Below, piece after piece: positions 1 to 8,758 of a stretch of DNA of 64,000 bases; within the stretch, counting starts at the first letter, position 1; the number at the start of each line of letters is the position of its first letter. Origin of the DNA: Brevinema_A sp051649245 (lineage in GTDB: Bacteria > Spirochaetota > Brevinematia > Brevinematales > Brevinemataceae); assembly GCA_051649245.1 (NCBI GenBank), contig JBOFGS010000012.1:164518-228517 (forward strand), given 5' to 3'. A program made the translations under genes and the position numbers. The notes below the pieces were generated by a model. That model was not told the DNA's origin. It made no database searches and saw nothing but the letters and a program-made list of their open reading frames with translations.

Positions 1-1782
1 TTCTAAGTTTCTTAGAGTTGATCCTTCAGCTAAAAATAATTCTGTTTTTCGTTCTTTATTTTTTGTCAGTTCACCTGCTTCTTGAAATAAGGGTAACGCT
101 TTTGCGTATTCTTTCGTGCGAAAAAAACTACGTGCATGGAGTTCTTTAAATTCAGATAGAATTTCTTTATTGTCTGTTTTGATACTCGACAAGTCTAAAA
201 TGTTTTGAAAATTTTCTGCTTTAAATGAAAGTTTTGCCAAAGCAAGCACACTATCAGGATATAATGGTGATGTAGAGAATGTATTGGTAAATGTGGAAAA
301 ATTGTCCATTGCTTTTTTATGTTCTCGTAAGTTATACCTTGTTGCTCCTGCAAAATATAATGCTTGAGCTGATTCCAGAGCTTTCGGCCATTTTTGCCAC
401 ACCTGATCATAATATTCTAATGAACGCACGGGTTCATCTTTGCTGTAAGTTCTTCCTAATCCAAGTAACGCATTACGCTTTAATTGATCATTTTTAGAAT
501 ATCTTATAATCTGCTGAAAATAGGAACGAGCTTTTGAGAGATCATTGAGATTAGCATAAGAATGACCAAGAAAAATAGCGATCTCTTCATTTTTTTGACT
601 TTGTGGTTCTCGTATCAAGTATTCATCAAAATTTTGAATGCTTTTTTTAAACTCTTTATCTGCCATATAGCTCTTACCAAGCCAATAAAGTGCCTCATTG
701 GCATAAGAACTGTAAGGAAATTCACGTTGAATTCTATTTGCTGTTCGTCTTGTTGACGTAGTGTCGCCTTTGATGTAGTATACCTCTGCAATTTTTAATA
801 GTGCCAATGCTTTTCTTGTGCCTGTAAAACCACTTTCAAACAAATAATATTTTAAAGCATTATCATAATTTTTAAGTGCTATATCTACAGTAGCAAGCTC
901 AGCTTTAGCTCTATCAATATAACGAGAATTTCGATGGTAGTTAATGAGTTTAGTTAGCAAACGATGGGCATTGGTAAAATCTTGATTTAGTTTATAAATA
1001 AGTGCAGATTTGTAAAGAGCTTCATCTTGGAAACGATTTACTTTGTTTGCAAGTGGTAAAAAATATTTTTGAGCTTCTTGATAATTTTGTTCTGAAAGTT
1101 CTATTTCAGCAATCAAACGTTGTACTTTATCATTTGTGTTGTGTTCTAATATTTTGACCACATATTCTTTTGCTGCAGTTGGATGGAAATGATTAAATTG
1201 ATATAAAGCATATAAGTAATGTAATTCTTGACGATAAGGAGAATTTGGATAAGAGATTTCAAAATTGGTCATCAATTTTGAAATCTCTGTATTTTTATTA
1301 AGAGATTTTTTATGATCAGATAAATAAAATGCTATTAGTTTTGCTTGAGCGATTTCTTTAAAGGATGTATTTGTGTTGTCGATGATTATTTGTTTTAGAT
1401 AAAATTCTGCATTTACTAAATCATTGTTTGTTATTGCGATATTTGCCAAATCAAGAAAAGCGCGTTGCTTGATTAAAATATTGGTAGATTCTGACAAAGG
1501 AATGAGCTGGCTTTTTGCTTCAGACAAGTGATTTATTTGATAGAGAGAATGACCTTTTAACCATTGTAGTTCTTCACGGATAGGATTTTGTTGAGTTTTA
1601 AAGTACATAGATAATTCTGTATTTAAAAGAGAAAATCGCCCTTGTTCAAATAAAGAAAGAAAGTGATTTCTTTCTTCCTGATGCAAGAGCTGTTTTATTG
1701 CAAACGCTTGATTTACAAAAGTTTCACTGTATCCAACGAAAGGGATACTCAGAAAAAAGATAAAAAAAAATAAAATTTTCAT
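1..1782 (-). CDS. exported tetratricopeptide-repeat protein (C-terminus outside window)
   Basis: An open frame on the minus strand runs from an ATG at 1782 to the left edge without a stop (594 codons), so the C-terminus is missing. The start MKILFFFIFFLSIPFVGYSE is a classic hydrophobic signal peptide, so the protein is exported. Translation of the body gives repeated amphipathic helix pairs of TPR type, for example EYAKALPLFQEAG near base 100 and alternating A/G/Y/L spacing throughout. TPR proteins of this size in diderms often scaffold envelope complexes, but no specific partner can be named. It is divergent from ligA, with an 85-bp AT-rich spacer that must hold both promoters. Confidence 0.8.
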   Translation of the reverse strand, partial: MKILFFFIFFLSIPFVGYSETFVNQAFAIKQLLHQEERNHFLSLFEQGRFSLLNTELSMYFKTQQNPIREELQWLKGHSLYQINHLSEAKSQLIPLSESTNILIKQRAFLDLANIAITNNDLVNAEFYLKQIIIDNTNTSFKEIAQAKLIAFYLSDHKKSLNKNTEISKLMTNFEISYPNSPYRQELHYLYALYQFNHFHPTAAKEYVVKILEHNTNDKVQRLIAEIELSEQNYQEAQKYFLPLANKVNRFQDEALYKSALIYKLNQDFTNAHRLLTKLINYHRNSRYIDRAKAELATVDIALKNYDNALKYYLFESGFTGTRKALALLKIAEVYYIKGDTTSTRRTANRIQREFPYSSYANEALYWLGKSYMADKEFKKSIQNFDEYLIREPQSQKNEEIAIFLGHSYANLNDLSKARSYFQQIIRYSKNDQLKRNALLGLGRTYSKDEPVRSLEYYDQVWQKWPKALESAQALYFAGATRYNLREHKKAMDNFSTFTNTFSTSPLYPDSVLALAKLSFKAENFQNILDLSSIKTDNKEILSEFKELHARSFFRTKEYAKALPLFQEAGELTKNKERKTELFLAEGSTLRNLE

Positions 1783-1867
1783 AGCATTTTCTATTATAAT
1801 AAATTATAATTTATTATATAATATTTTTTGTTTTTAATCAATCATCGATAATTAAGGAGTGATTTTT

Positions 1868-4189
1868 ATGAGCAAAGAACGTTTACTAGAGTTAAGAAAC
1901 ATTATTACGCATCATAATAAAGCATATTATTTGTACGATGCTCCTGAAATCAGTGACGCAGAATATGATATTTTATTTAGAGAATTATTGGCATTGGAAC
2001 AACAATACCCTGAGATGTATACATTGGATTCACCTGCATTAAAAGTAGGCACTGCCCCTCTTTCTTCTTTTCCTACACAAAAACATCGCTATCGTATGTA
2101 TAGTCTAGAAAATGCGATGAACGATGAAGAATTTCTTAATTTTTTCCATAATATTACTAATGTATCTGTTGCTTCTCTTGCTACTCCCAGTATTGTGTTA
2201 GAATACAAATTTGATGGTTTAGCGATAGAACTTGTTTATAGAGATGGTGTATTGGTAGAAGCATCGACACGTGGTGATGGAGAATTTGGAGAGCTTGTTA
2301 CAGAAAATATTCGTACGATTAAAAACATACCTCTACGTCTTGAAGGCAATTATCCTGAAGAACTAGTTGTTTATGGTGAAGTTTTGATGCTCAAAGAAGA
2401 ATTCCAAAAACTTAATCAACAACGACAAGCTAAAGGGGAAAAAGAATTTGCAAATCCAAGAAATGCGGCTGCAGGAAGTATCAGATTACTTGATTCCCGA
2501 CAAACAGCACAGAGAAATTTATTTTTCTACGCCTATGACTGCCGTACTGAAGACAAATTATCCGATATTGGTTTGATTAATGCTCATACGTCTCGTATGG
2601 ATCTTATTCAATCGATGGGATTTCAAATTTCTCCAGAACGTAAGATTGTTGATCCTGGAACTTTACATCAAGCATTTGAATATTATCAATCAATTATTGC
2701 AAAACGCAGTTCTCTGCCTTTTGAGATTGATGGTCTTGTTGCAAAAGCGATTTTAGATGAAACTCGCGAAGAATTAGGCTATTCCGAACGTACCCCAAAA
2801 TGGGCTATTGCTTGGAAATTTGAAGCAGAAGAAACACAAACCACATTACTAGATGTTGAATATGAGGTAGGACGTACCGGAGCATTAACTCCTGTCGCTA
2901 TACTCGAAGCTGTTGAGCTTGCTGGTGTAACCATTTCACGGGCAAGTCTACATAATTTTGATTATATTGCTGAAAATGATTTCAGAAAGGGTGATATTGT
3001 TATTGTTAAAAGAGCCGGTGACGTGATTCCTTTTGTTGTGAGACCTGTTATTGAAAAAAGACCTGCATCTGCTGAAAAAATTGTAGAACCTAAACAATGT
3101 CCTATCTGTGGACGAATGCCAGAGCGTGACAAAACGGCACTTGATGAAGAAACTCGAGTTCTTCGTTGTGTCAATACATCTTGTCGTGGATCTATAAAAG
3201 CTCGTTTAAAGTATTTTGTATCAAAACAAGGCCTCGATATCGATGGATTTGGTGATAGGCTGGTAGATATTTTATTTGATCAAGGATTCTTAGGATCTCC
3301 AGAAAATTCTTATATCGATTCTTTTGCAGCTGTTTTCAAATTAAAAGAGCATAGGGATGTGTTGATTGCTATAGATGGATTTGGTGAGAAAAGTATAGAA
3401 ACCTTGTTGATGCAGATTGATCAGAAAAGAAATCCCACATTATCTCAATTTATTCAATCACTTGGTATCCGTAATATCGGTACTGTTTCATCAAACAAAT
3501 TAGCAAAGAAATTTATTAAACTTGATGAGTTTTTTGATGTTTATGATCAATATGGATTGGAGTTTCAGAAATTAACCCAAATTCATCACGCTCGTAATGA
3601 AATCAAAGCATTACAACTACAAAAAAAAGCATTAGAACATGAACCTTTACCAAATGACTACGAAGATCTTTTTTCACATAACCAAAAAAAAGATGAAAAA
3701 ACAATTTTTTCAAACTATAAAAAACAATTAGATCAAAAGATCGCTCAACATCGAAAGATCGAGAGCGGATTAGTGGAAGAATTGATTTTAGGTGTGAATG
3801 CTACGGAAGAATTGGTTAAATTTTTTAGTGACGAAAGATCGCAAAAAGAACTCCGAGAAATTATCAATGCCGGTGTCTCTGTTCAGGATAATAAACCTCG
3901 AGTAACTTTTGATACTACGGAATTTTTTGGTAAGCGAATTTTGGTTACTGGAAAATCACTCAACCTTCCTTCTCGTCAAATGGTGAAAGAATTTATTATA
4001 GCACTTGGAGCATATCCTATGGCTGGTGTTACTTCGAATATTGATTTTTTGATTTCTTGTGAAAAGCCAGGTGTTGAAAAAATTAAAAAAGCAAAAGAGC
4101 TTGGTATTACAATACTTGATGAGATTGATTTTATCAATAAAGTTGGGTATGATATACTTGATTTATTTACTTCAGAATATCATAAATAG
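1868..4189 (+). CDS. ligA: NAD-dependent DNA ligase LigA
   Basis: Seals nicks in duplex DNA using NAD+ in replication and repair. Residues 1-60 form the Ia domain (DAPEISDAEYD). The adenylation domain has its catalytic lysine at about residue 114 in KFDG (usually KLDG). An OB fold is followed by a four-cysteine zinc finger (CPICG ... RC ... SC), helix-hairpin-helix repeats and a C-terminal BRCT domain (GKRILVTGKSL onward). The ATG at 1868 is chosen because AAGGAG lies 8 bp upstream; an in-frame GTG at 1859 overlaps that site. The protein is 773 residues, about 100 longer than typical LigA, owing to a lysine-rich charged insertion in the HhH region (roughly residues 560-650). Confidence 0.97.
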   Translation: MSKERLLELRNIITHHNKAYYLYDAPEISDAEYDILFRELLALEQQYPEMYTLDSPALKVGTAPLSSFPTQKHRYRMYSLENAMNDEEFLNFFHNITNVSVASLATPSIVLEYKFDGLAIELVYRDGVLVEASTRGDGEFGELVTENIRTIKNIPLRLEGNYPEELVVYGEVLMLKEEFQKLNQQRQAKGEKEFANPRNAAAGSIRLLDSRQTAQRNLFFYAYDCRTEDKLSDIGLINAHTSRMDLIQSMGFQISPERKIVDPGTLHQAFEYYQSIIAKRSSLPFEIDGLVAKAILDETREELGYSERTPKWAIAWKFEAEETQTTLLDVEYEVGRTGALTPVAILEAVELAGVTISRASLHNFDYIAENDFRKGDIVIVKRAGDVIPFVVRPVIEKRPASAEKIVEPKQCPICGRMPERDKTALDEETRVLRCVNTSCRGSIKARLKYFVSKQGLDIDGFGDRLVDILFDQGFLGSPENSYIDSFAAVFKLKEHRDVLIAIDGFGEKSIETLLMQIDQKRNPTLSQFIQSLGIRNIGTVSSNKLAKKFIKLDEFFDVYDQYGLEFQKLTQIHHARNEIKALQLQKKALEHEPLPNDYEDLFSHNQKKDEKTIFSNYKKQLDQKIAQHRKIESGLVEELILGVNATEELVKFFSDERSQKELREIINAGVSVQDNKPRVTFDTTEFFGKRILVTGKSLNLPSRQMVKEFIIALGAYPMAGVTSNIDFLISCEKPGVEKIKKAKELGITILDEIDFINKVGYDILDLFTSEYHK

Positions 4190-4232
4190 AAACAATAATC
4201 CCTATTCTTATTGAATAGGGATTATTGTTTTT
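4190..4232 (+). terminator. Rho-independent terminator after ligA
   Basis: An 18-bp perfect inverted repeat (arms 4190-4207 and 4213-4230) has a 5-nt loop and a following T-rich tract. It begins at the base after the ligA stop. Confidence 0.9.
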
Positions 4233-4277
4233 AAACTAAGTTTCAAGAATAAAACCTTGATCTTGATCTGTCATATT

Positions 4278-4306
4278 TTGAAATTTATATAAATTACTGA
4301 TATAAT
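4278..4306 (+). promoter_or_regulatory. sigma70-type promoter of murB
   Basis: TTGAAA (4278-4283), a 17-bp spacer and TATAAT (4301-4306), about 30 bp upstream of the murB start. Confidence 0.7.
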
Positions 4307-4335
4307 TAAGTAATATATGATTCGGAGTTTAAATA

Positions 4336-5298
4336 ATGTTTGATCAAAAAAATAGTTTGGCACTATTACAAAAAGCATTTCCAAAAATGAATTTTAATAC
4401 AGAATGTATGCTGTCGGACTATACTTATATGAAAGTTGGTGGTAAAGCCGCAATCATGACATTTCCAGAATCTTTGAGTGATATGACAGAATTACTCCAA
4501 TTTTGTACAGAACAAAACATATTTTATATTGTCTTAGGAAAAGGTTCAAATCTTATCGTGAATGACGATGGAGTAGATGCTTTATTTATTAATACTAACA
4601 ATCTTGTTGCTATTTCGTTATTAAATAATACAATGATTACTGTTCAAACTGGTACAACTCTTAGTGCTGTCAGTGATTTTGCGTTGGTACATGAATTGAG
4701 TGGATTTGAATTTGCATGTGGTATTCCAGGTAGTGTAGGTGGTGCGATCTATATGAATGCCGGTGCTTATGATGGTGAAATGAAAAATGTAGTCTTTGAA
4801 ACAAAGGCATTTGTCCCTCATAAAGGAATAGTAACCTTTAGTAATCAAGAACAACAATTTGCTTATCGAAAGAGTGTTTTTTCTAGTACCAATATGGTTG
4901 TTTTAGAAACAACAATTCATTTAATAAAAGATAATCCACAAAAGATTGCTGATAAGATTAATGATTTGACTAAAAAAAGAGAAGAGAAACAACCTCTAGA
5001 TCTTCCAAGTTCTGGAAGTACATTCAAGAGACCTGATGGTTATTTTGCAGGTAAATTAATTACAGATGCAGGATTAAAAGGATTTAGTGTAGGTGGTGCA
5101 TCTGTGTCTGAAAAACACGCAGGTTTTATTGTTAATACAAATAATGCCACTGCTGATGATATTTTGAGATTAATCAATCATATTCAAACAACAGTACAAG
5201 ATAAATTTGGAGTAATTTTAGAACCAGAAGTGAAATTTCTTCAAAAAGATGGCACCTTTAAGAAGTTTCATTTGTGTTTTGCGAGAAAAGATAAATAA
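4336..5298 (+). CDS. murB: UDP-N-acetylenolpyruvoylglucosamine reductase MurB
   Basis: Reduces UDP-GlcNAc-enolpyruvate to UDP-MurNAc with NADPH and FAD, a cytoplasmic peptidoglycan-precursor step. FAD-domain motifs are GKGSNLIV (68-75) and GIPGSVGGAIYMNAGAY (129-145). The YRKSVF motif (178-182) marks the type IIb subgroup. The proton-donor serine is in SSGSTFKRP near residue 228, and the C-terminal LEPEVKF carries the conserved glutamate. At 320 residues it is of family length. GGAG at 4324-4327 supports the start. The last 31 bp overlap the 3' end of the convergent gene. Confidence 0.97.
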   Translation: MFDQKNSLALLQKAFPKMNFNTECMLSDYTYMKVGGKAAIMTFPESLSDMTELLQFCTEQNIFYIVLGKGSNLIVNDDGVDALFINTNNLVAISLLNNTMITVQTGTTLSAVSDFALVHELSGFEFACGIPGSVGGAIYMNAGAYDGEMKNVVFETKAFVPHKGIVTFSNQEQQFAYRKSVFSSTNMVVLETTIHLIKDNPQKIADKINDLTKKREEKQPLDLPSSGSTFKRPDGYFAGKLITDAGLKGFSVGGASVSEKHAGFIVNTNNATADDILRLINHIQTTVQDKFGVILEPEVKFLQKDGTFKKFHLCFARKDK

Positions 5299-5846
5299 GA
5301 ATTTTTGTACGCTGTAAGGATTTTTTCTGCTTCTTTGTATTGTTTTTGAGAAATAAGTAATGTGGCAAAATTTAATGAAATTTTAGTGCCATGATGAAAG
5401 TTTTCGTTTGTTATGTCTTTTGTCATGATATGTTGATATTCATTTTTGACAGTATCAATATTTCCAGCATCTTGAACTAAATCGTCAAAAGATCTTAACT
5501 CATACAATTCCGTAGGAGTTTCATATTGTTTATTTATCAGATGAGCACAGATTTGACATTGTTCTTTAGCTAAATTTAATTGATTGATTTTGAGAAAGAG
5601 ATCTGCAAGAAGTTCATGAACTTTAAGATGTTCAAAATTTGAAATTTCCAAGTTTACTAAGTTTTGTAGAGCATCGATGTAATTTTCATTTAAAAGTTGT
5701 TTTTCTGCTTGATCCAAGATCGTATCAAACTCTTCAAGAGCAACAGTAACAGCTTTTGGTAACTTAAAACTTTGAGTTTCATGATGAATAGTGACTCTTT
5801 TTTGTGTTTGAGCTGTTGGAGCAAAATTTTTATAAATTTTTCCCAT
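5268..5846 (-). CDS. small TPR-like cytoplasmic protein, function unknown
   Basis: A 192-residue protein with no signal peptide. The N-terminal 35 residues are basic and polar; the rest is predicted helical with TPR-like spacing, such as LLNENYIDALQNLVNLE and LLISQKQYKEAEKILTAY. It is not recognised as a named family. It converges on murB with a 31-bp overlap of the 3' ends, so the two transcripts are antisense there. Real coding is supported by the uninterrupted frame and the TPR-like pattern. Confidence 0.65.
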   Translation of the reverse strand: MGKIYKNFAPTAQTQKRVTIHHETQSFKLPKAVTVALEEFDTILDQAEKQLLNENYIDALQNLVNLEISNFEHLKVHELLADLFLKINQLNLAKEQCQICAHLINKQYETPTELYELRSFDDLVQDAGNIDTVKNEYQHIMTKDITNENFHHGTKISLNFATLLISQKQYKEAEKILTAYKNSYLSFLAKHK

Positions 5847-5960
5847 AAAAAACCCTTATGACTATGATCATTGTTAATATTTAAAATGTATCGGTTGTAT
5901 TTATTATTACCTTATAGTTTATGCATTCAAAATTGCATATTCTTTGATAATATTAAAAAT

Positions 5961-5990
5961 AAATAACCAAGACAACTGTCTTGGTTATTT
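5961..5990 (-). terminator. Rho-independent terminator after the DEAD-box helicase gene
   Basis: A perfect 13-bp stem (5961-5973 with 5978-5990) has a 4-nt loop. Read on the minus strand it is followed by a T-rich stretch, 18 bp after the helicase stop. Confidence 0.85.
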
Positions 5991-6008
5991 ATTGAGTTAA
6001 TGGATCAA

Positions 6009-7622
6009 TTATTTTTTGTTTGCAGGTTCAACATTTGCAGAAATGCCGGATATTTTAGCTTTTTGCATATTTGTATAAACAATATCTGCTTTTTCTTCAG
6101 AAACTTCAAAGAATGTAAATTTATCAAAAATATTGATTTTACCTACATGAAGTCCCTCAAGATTACATTCTCGAACAAGTGCTTGAATAATATCTTTTGG
6201 AGTGGTTCGGTTAATACGTCCAACGTTGATAAAGAAACGTACCATTCCTTGTTCTGCACCTGTATCACTAAATTGTCCTGATATTTGTTTCTTTTTCTTA
6301 TCACTACTTCCGTTACGTTCATCAGTGAACATTTTAAGAAGACTTGCGGCAATTTCGATAAGATCAATATTCGCAGCAGAACTCCATTCGTTAATTTTTT
6401 CTTTGTATGATTGTATATCTTCAGCTTTTGCTAATAAGGCAAGTTTTTCAATCATTCGTTCATTTTGGATACGTTCAACATCTTTAGGTGAAGGCATACG
6501 CATTAATTTTGGTTCACTTTTGGTAAGACGTTGTACAATTTTTAATTGAAAACGATCACGACGACCAATAAATGCATAACTTTTACCTGAACGTCCTGCT
6601 CGTCCTGTTCTACCAATACGATGGACATATTGTTCAGGATCTTGAGGGAAATCATAGTTAATGACGAGATCAATTTCATCAACATCTAATCCTCTTGCTG
6701 CAACATCTGTTGCAACAAGAACTTCAATAGTTCCTTGACGGAATTTTTGTAGTACGGAATCCCGTTGAGCTTGTTTCATATCACCATGCAATCCGTCAGC
6801 AAAGATGCCATGAGCTTGTAATTCAGAAACAACTTCATCAGTCTTACGTTTTGTGTTACAAAAAATTAAACTGAGACGTGGATTTTCAATTTTTAAAATA
6901 CGCATACTTGCTTCAAGTTTTTGCTGTTCGGATATTTCTAATGAAAATTGTTCTACTCTAGGTGCTGTTAACTGTGAATTTTCAATTTTAACAGAAATAG
7001 GATTGTTTTGAAAACGTTTTGCAATTTCAAGAATTTGTTTAGGCATTGTTGCTGAGAAAAGGATGGTTTGTCTTTCTGTTGGAGCTGATGAGAGAATAGT
7101 CTTCATATCATCAACAAATCCCATATCTAACATGCGATCTGCTTCATCTAAGATGACCATTTTAATGGCATCTAAAGATAACGTTCCACGTTCTAAATGG
7201 TCAATAATACGTCCTGGTGTACCCACAACAATATGAGCACCTCTTTTGAGGGATTTTATTTGACGTTCAATAGATGTCCCACCATAAACAGCAACTGTTT
7301 TTAATTTTCTACGATGTGTAGCAATTTTTCCAATTTCATCCCCAACTTGGTTGGCAAGTTCACGTGTTGGACATAGAATGAGAATTTGTGTATTGGGATT
7401 GTCCATATCCATTGTCATTAAGGCAGGAATACCAAACGCGATAGTTTTTCCTGATCCTGTATGGGCTTGTCCAACGATGTCATTTCCTTCCAAAATTATA
7501 GGGAGACTTTTGGATTGGATCATAGTTGGGTTTTTGTACCCAAGATCATCAATAGCTCTAAAAATATCTTCAGGCAGATTGAGATCTGCAAATGTTCTTT
7601 CGAGGTCGAATGTTGTGCTCAA
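6009..7622 (-). CDS. DEAD-box ATP-dependent RNA helicase, DbpA/CsdA type
   Basis: Unwinds structured RNA in ribosome assembly or cold adaptation. Motifs in order: Q motif PTMIQSKSLP (32-41), Walker A AHTGSGKT (53-60), PTRELA (85-90), TPGR (135-138), DEAD (159-162), SAT (190-192), then RecA-like domain 2 with ARGLD and HRIGRTGRAG. The last 75 residues match the DbpA RNA-binding domain (VGRINRTTPKDII). The start is taken as TTG at 7622 because a strong AAAGGAG site (7629-7635) lies exactly 6 nt upstream, giving 537 residues. Longer reads from 7646 or 7724 have no such site and add an unconserved extension. Confidence 0.93.
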   Translation of the reverse strand: MSTTFDLERTFADLNLPEDIFRAIDDLGYKNPTMIQSKSLPIILEGNDIVGQAHTGSGKTIAFGIPALMTMDMDNPNTQILILCPTRELANQVGDEIGKIATHRRKLKTVAVYGGTSIERQIKSLKRGAHIVVGTPGRIIDHLERGTLSLDAIKMVILDEADRMLDMGFVDDMKTILSSAPTERQTILFSATMPKQILEIAKRFQNNPISVKIENSQLTAPRVEQFSLEISEQQKLEASMRILKIENPRLSLIFCNTKRKTDEVVSELQAHGIFADGLHGDMKQAQRDSVLQKFRQGTIEVLVATDVAARGLDVDEIDLVINYDFPQDPEQYVHRIGRTGRAGRSGKSYAFIGRRDRFQLKIVQRLTKSEPKLMRMPSPKDVERIQNERMIEKLALLAKAEDIQSYKEKINEWSSAANIDLIEIAASLLKMFTDERNGSSDKKKKQISGQFSDTGAEQGMVRFFINVGRINRTTPKDIIQALVRECNLEGLHVGKINIFDKFTFFEVSEEKADIVYTNMQKAKISGISANVEPANKK

Positions 7623-7915
7623 ATGAAACTCCTTTGATGTTCGCATGCTTTCTATGATAAAGACGAAGTTTTGTCTAAAATACTTTTTAGTAAACGTAAG
7701 AGGGTATTGTATAATAAAATACATTTTTCAAAGCTCGCCACATAGAGTAAATGCTGTCTATAATAAAATATATTTTATATTTCTTAATACAAATATATTT
7801 TATATTCTTTATATCATAACATAAAAAACAAATTTTGTGAATAGTTTTTCAAATTTTTTTTATTTTACTTCTATTTATTAAATAATATGCTGATCAAATT
7901 TGATAATGATAAAAT

Positions 7916-7944
7916 TTGACAATATGTACTTATAGTTTTATAAT
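7916..7944 (+). promoter_or_regulatory. consensus sigma70-type promoter of the first ankyrin gene
   Basis: TTGACA (7916-7921), a 17-bp spacer and TATAAT (7939-7944). This is full consensus, 37 bp upstream of the ATG. The remainder of the 7623-7915 gap is AT-rich, with no gene seen. Confidence 0.8.
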
Positions 7945-7980
7945 ATATAATATGTATCTAATGTGTTAAAAGAGGTGGTT

Positions 7981-8688
7981 ATGAAAAAATCTAACGTTCA
8001 GTTATCAATCTTTTTTCAACTATTATGCCTTTTTTTATTGATTCAAAATGTTTTGTATAGCCAAATCAATATCCAATCTCAACAAGATAGCGATAAAATA
8101 TTTTCAGCTGCCTATGCAGGTAATATAGAATATTTGAAGTTTTTATCGGATAATGGTAGTGATCTTAATAGCCAAGATCAGTATGGTTTTACTCCATTGA
8201 TGTGGGCAATATATAATAATCATACACAAACTGCTCGTTATTTGATCGAAAATTCTGTAGATGTTAATATAAAATCACTATTAGGTCATTCTGCAATTTT
8301 ACTTGCTGCCCAACACAATAACGTTGAATTAGTCGTCTTATTAGGTACATATGGAGCCAATCTTAATGATACTGACCACAATGGTAACTCTGTTATGCAT
8401 TATGCAGCAGCAGGTGGACGCTCTGATATGGTTGATTTTCTGATGGCTTTTGGTGCTAATATCAATGTTACCAATCAACATGGTTTATATCCGATTGACT
8501 ATGTTTCTCGCAACGGACATTTTACACTAATGAAATATTTATCTGATATTGGTGCTCCTATACCGGATCATTTAATAAGAAATTCCCGATCTATTGGTAT
8601 TCCTGACACAACAACAGCACAGATGCCTTATATAAATAATGTTCGTACTGAAATTCGTGAAAATTCTTTGTCGCTTACCTCTAAGTAA
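7981..8688 (+). CDS. exported ankyrin-repeat protein
   Basis: A 235-residue protein with a signal peptide over residues 1-28 (hydrophobic run LSIFFQLLCLFLLIQNVLYS). Four to five ankyrin repeats follow: DQYGFTPLMWAIYNNHTQTARYLIEN, LLGHSAILLAAQHNN, DHNGNSVMHYAAAGG and NQHGLYPIDYVSRNG mark successive beta-hairpins. The ATG at 7981 follows AAAGAGGTGG by 4-5 nt; an in-frame GTG at 7963 is less likely. The protein probably sits in the periplasm and mediates protein-protein contacts. A second ankyrin gene follows after 70 bp and may be co-transcribed. Confidence 0.85.
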   Translation: MKKSNVQLSIFFQLLCLFLLIQNVLYSQINIQSQQDSDKIFSAAYAGNIEYLKFLSDNGSDLNSQDQYGFTPLMWAIYNNHTQTARYLIENSVDVNIKSLLGHSAILLAAQHNNVELVVLLGTYGANLNDTDHNGNSVMHYAAAGGRSDMVDFLMAFGANINVTNQHGLYPIDYVSRNGHFTLMKYLSDIGAPIPDHLIRNSRSIGIPDTTTAQMPYINNVRTEIRENSLSLTSK

Positions 8689-8758
8689 ATATCAAAAAAT
8701 TCCGATTAAATTTATAGAAAAATAAAAGTAAATTATATACATTGAGAGGACTCTACAC

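Noticed and set aside
1859..1861. GTG start three codons upstream for LigA
   Set aside because: It overlaps the AAGGAG ribosome site; the ATG at 1868 has correct spacing.
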